Shown here one piece after another: positions 5,243-5,805 of a stretch of 5,805 bases of DNA. The position numbers and the translations under genes are program-made. The DNA lies in contig CALMTJ010000167.1 of assembly GCA_937872715.1 (NCBI GenBank), positions 1 through 5,805 of the forward strand. Reading direction: 5' to 3'. The DNA is from an uncultured Methylobacteriaceae bacterium (GTDB lineage: Bacteria > Pseudomonadota > Alphaproteobacteria > Rhizobiales > Beijerinckiaceae). The notes beneath the pieces were generated by a model. It saw only the letters and a list, made by a program, of their open reading frames with translations. It had not been told where the DNA came from and searched no databases. Each line of letters begins with the position of its first letter. Within the stretch, counting starts at the first letter, position 1.

Positions 5243-5805
5243 CTACGGGCATTCCTTCTTCGCCCGCTCCAGCGCCTGGGCGAAGCCTGCCAGGGAGTAG
5301 CGGTCGCCGGTCTTGTTGCCGCGTGCGGAGGTCGCGGACACGACGATCGCCTGCCCCTTCTCCATGGTGGAGATGGCCTGCGCCTCCTCGGCCGGGTTCT
5401 TGATCCAGGCGTTCTGGGCCTTGGTGACGAGCGCGTAGCTCTTCGGGCCGATCGTCGCCTCGGCGGCGGCGTTGTCCTTGGTGGCGAAGCCCAGCACGGT
5501 CGCGACCTCGTTCTTCACGTTCTCCGCCGGCCGGAAGGACACGAACAGGTAGGCGGGCGTATCCTTCAGGTTGGCCGGCGAGCGGCTCTTCGGGAGGGAC
5601 AGCGCGTAGCAGATCTTCGCCCGCCCGGTCTGGGCCGTGTAGGCGCTCCAATCGTTGAAGGTCGCGACCAGCGTCGCCTGCCCGCCGCCGGGCGCTTCCG
5701 CGGGCGCGGCCGGTTTCCGCGCCGCCGCCCGGCCGCTCTGTGCGCCCGCGCTTCCCCCGGCGAGACACGCGGCCGCGAGGCAGAGGAGCGGGAGGACGGA
5801 GGGCG
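5243..5805 (-). CDS. IalB-family exported protein (5' end outside window)
   Basis: This protein belongs to the invasion-associated locus B (IalB) family of periplasmic or surface proteins, common in Rhizobiales; it was named in Bartonella, and its molecular role is unclear. I translated the frame by hand to the right edge: 186 residues are visible and the start codon is outside the window. The visible N-terminus is hydrophobic (PLLCLAACLAGGSAGAQS) and fits the end of a signal peptide, with AGA as a possible signal peptidase I site; LAAC also resembles a lipobox. A low-complexity Ala/Pro/Gly linker (GRAAARKPAAPAEAPGGG) follows, then the IalB core: FNDWSAYTAQTGRAKICYALSLP, DTPAYLFVSFRPAENVKNEV, AWIKNPAEEAQAISTM and RGNKTGDRYSLAGFAQAL, ending in KKECP. 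Two core cysteines (ICY and EC) could form a disulfide. The likely role is envelope or stress related. Confidence 0.85.
   Translation of the reverse strand, partial: PSVLPLLCLAAACLAGGSAGAQSGRAAARKPAAPAEAPGGGQATLVATFNDWSAYTAQTGRAKICYALSLPKSRSPANLKDTPAYLFVSFRPAENVKNEVATVLGFATKDNAAAEATIGPKSYALVTKAQNAWIKNPAEEAQAISTMEKGQAIVVSATSARGNKTGDRYSLAGFAQALERAKKECP

Noticed and set aside
5160..5768. 202-codon minus-strand open frame overlapping the IalB-like gene
   Set aside because: It is in another frame of a recognisable protein and reads as Arg/Gly-rich shadow sequence.

Overview
The window is about 70 % G+C across most of its length, has dense ORFs in every frame, and carries a set of genes typical of Rhizobiales-type Alphaproteobacteria: a long-form serA, the alphaproteobacterial class of serC with what looks like its serC leader RNA, an IalB-family exported protein, and an intergenic palindrome containing CCTCAT/TCGAAG blocks. 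A Methylobacterium-like genome is my best guess, from protein style and base composition only. All eight genes read on the minus strand, so the biological order runs from high to low coordinates. No rRNA, tRNA, CRISPR array or insertion sequence was seen.

From right to left the layout is as follows. (1) 5805-5243: an IalB-family exported protein whose N-terminus lies outside the window, followed directly by a small GC-rich hairpin. (2) 5141-4514: a free-standing gene with a good sigma-70-like promoter. It encodes a 188-residue protein with a Cys-His-Asp arrangement resembling the transglutaminase/papain-like fold, and it is clearly poorer in G+C than its neighbours. (3) 4465-1027: a serine-biosynthesis block, made of a promoter and structured leader, serC, a short SseB-like gene only 5 nt after serC, a 126-bp imperfect palindrome, and serA. 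(4) 1030-538: a HicB(DUF1902)-HicA toxin-antitoxin pair, with a possible promoter overlapping the serA stop codon. (5) 498-1: the N-terminal half of an MFS permease that runs off the left edge and lacks an ATG start.

SerA and SerC catalyse the first two steps of the phosphorylated serine pathway (3-phosphoglycerate to phosphohydroxypyruvate to phosphoserine). The third enzyme, SerB, is not here. The leader hairpin covering the serC ribosome binding site suggests post-transcriptional control. The palindrome between the SseB-like gene and serA could separate serA expression from serC expression. The gene between them belongs to the family of E. coli SseB, which is named for enhanced serine sensitivity, so its position inside a serine operon is the most suggestive context in the window. 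The other candidate for something undescribed is the low-GC Cys-His-Asp protein.
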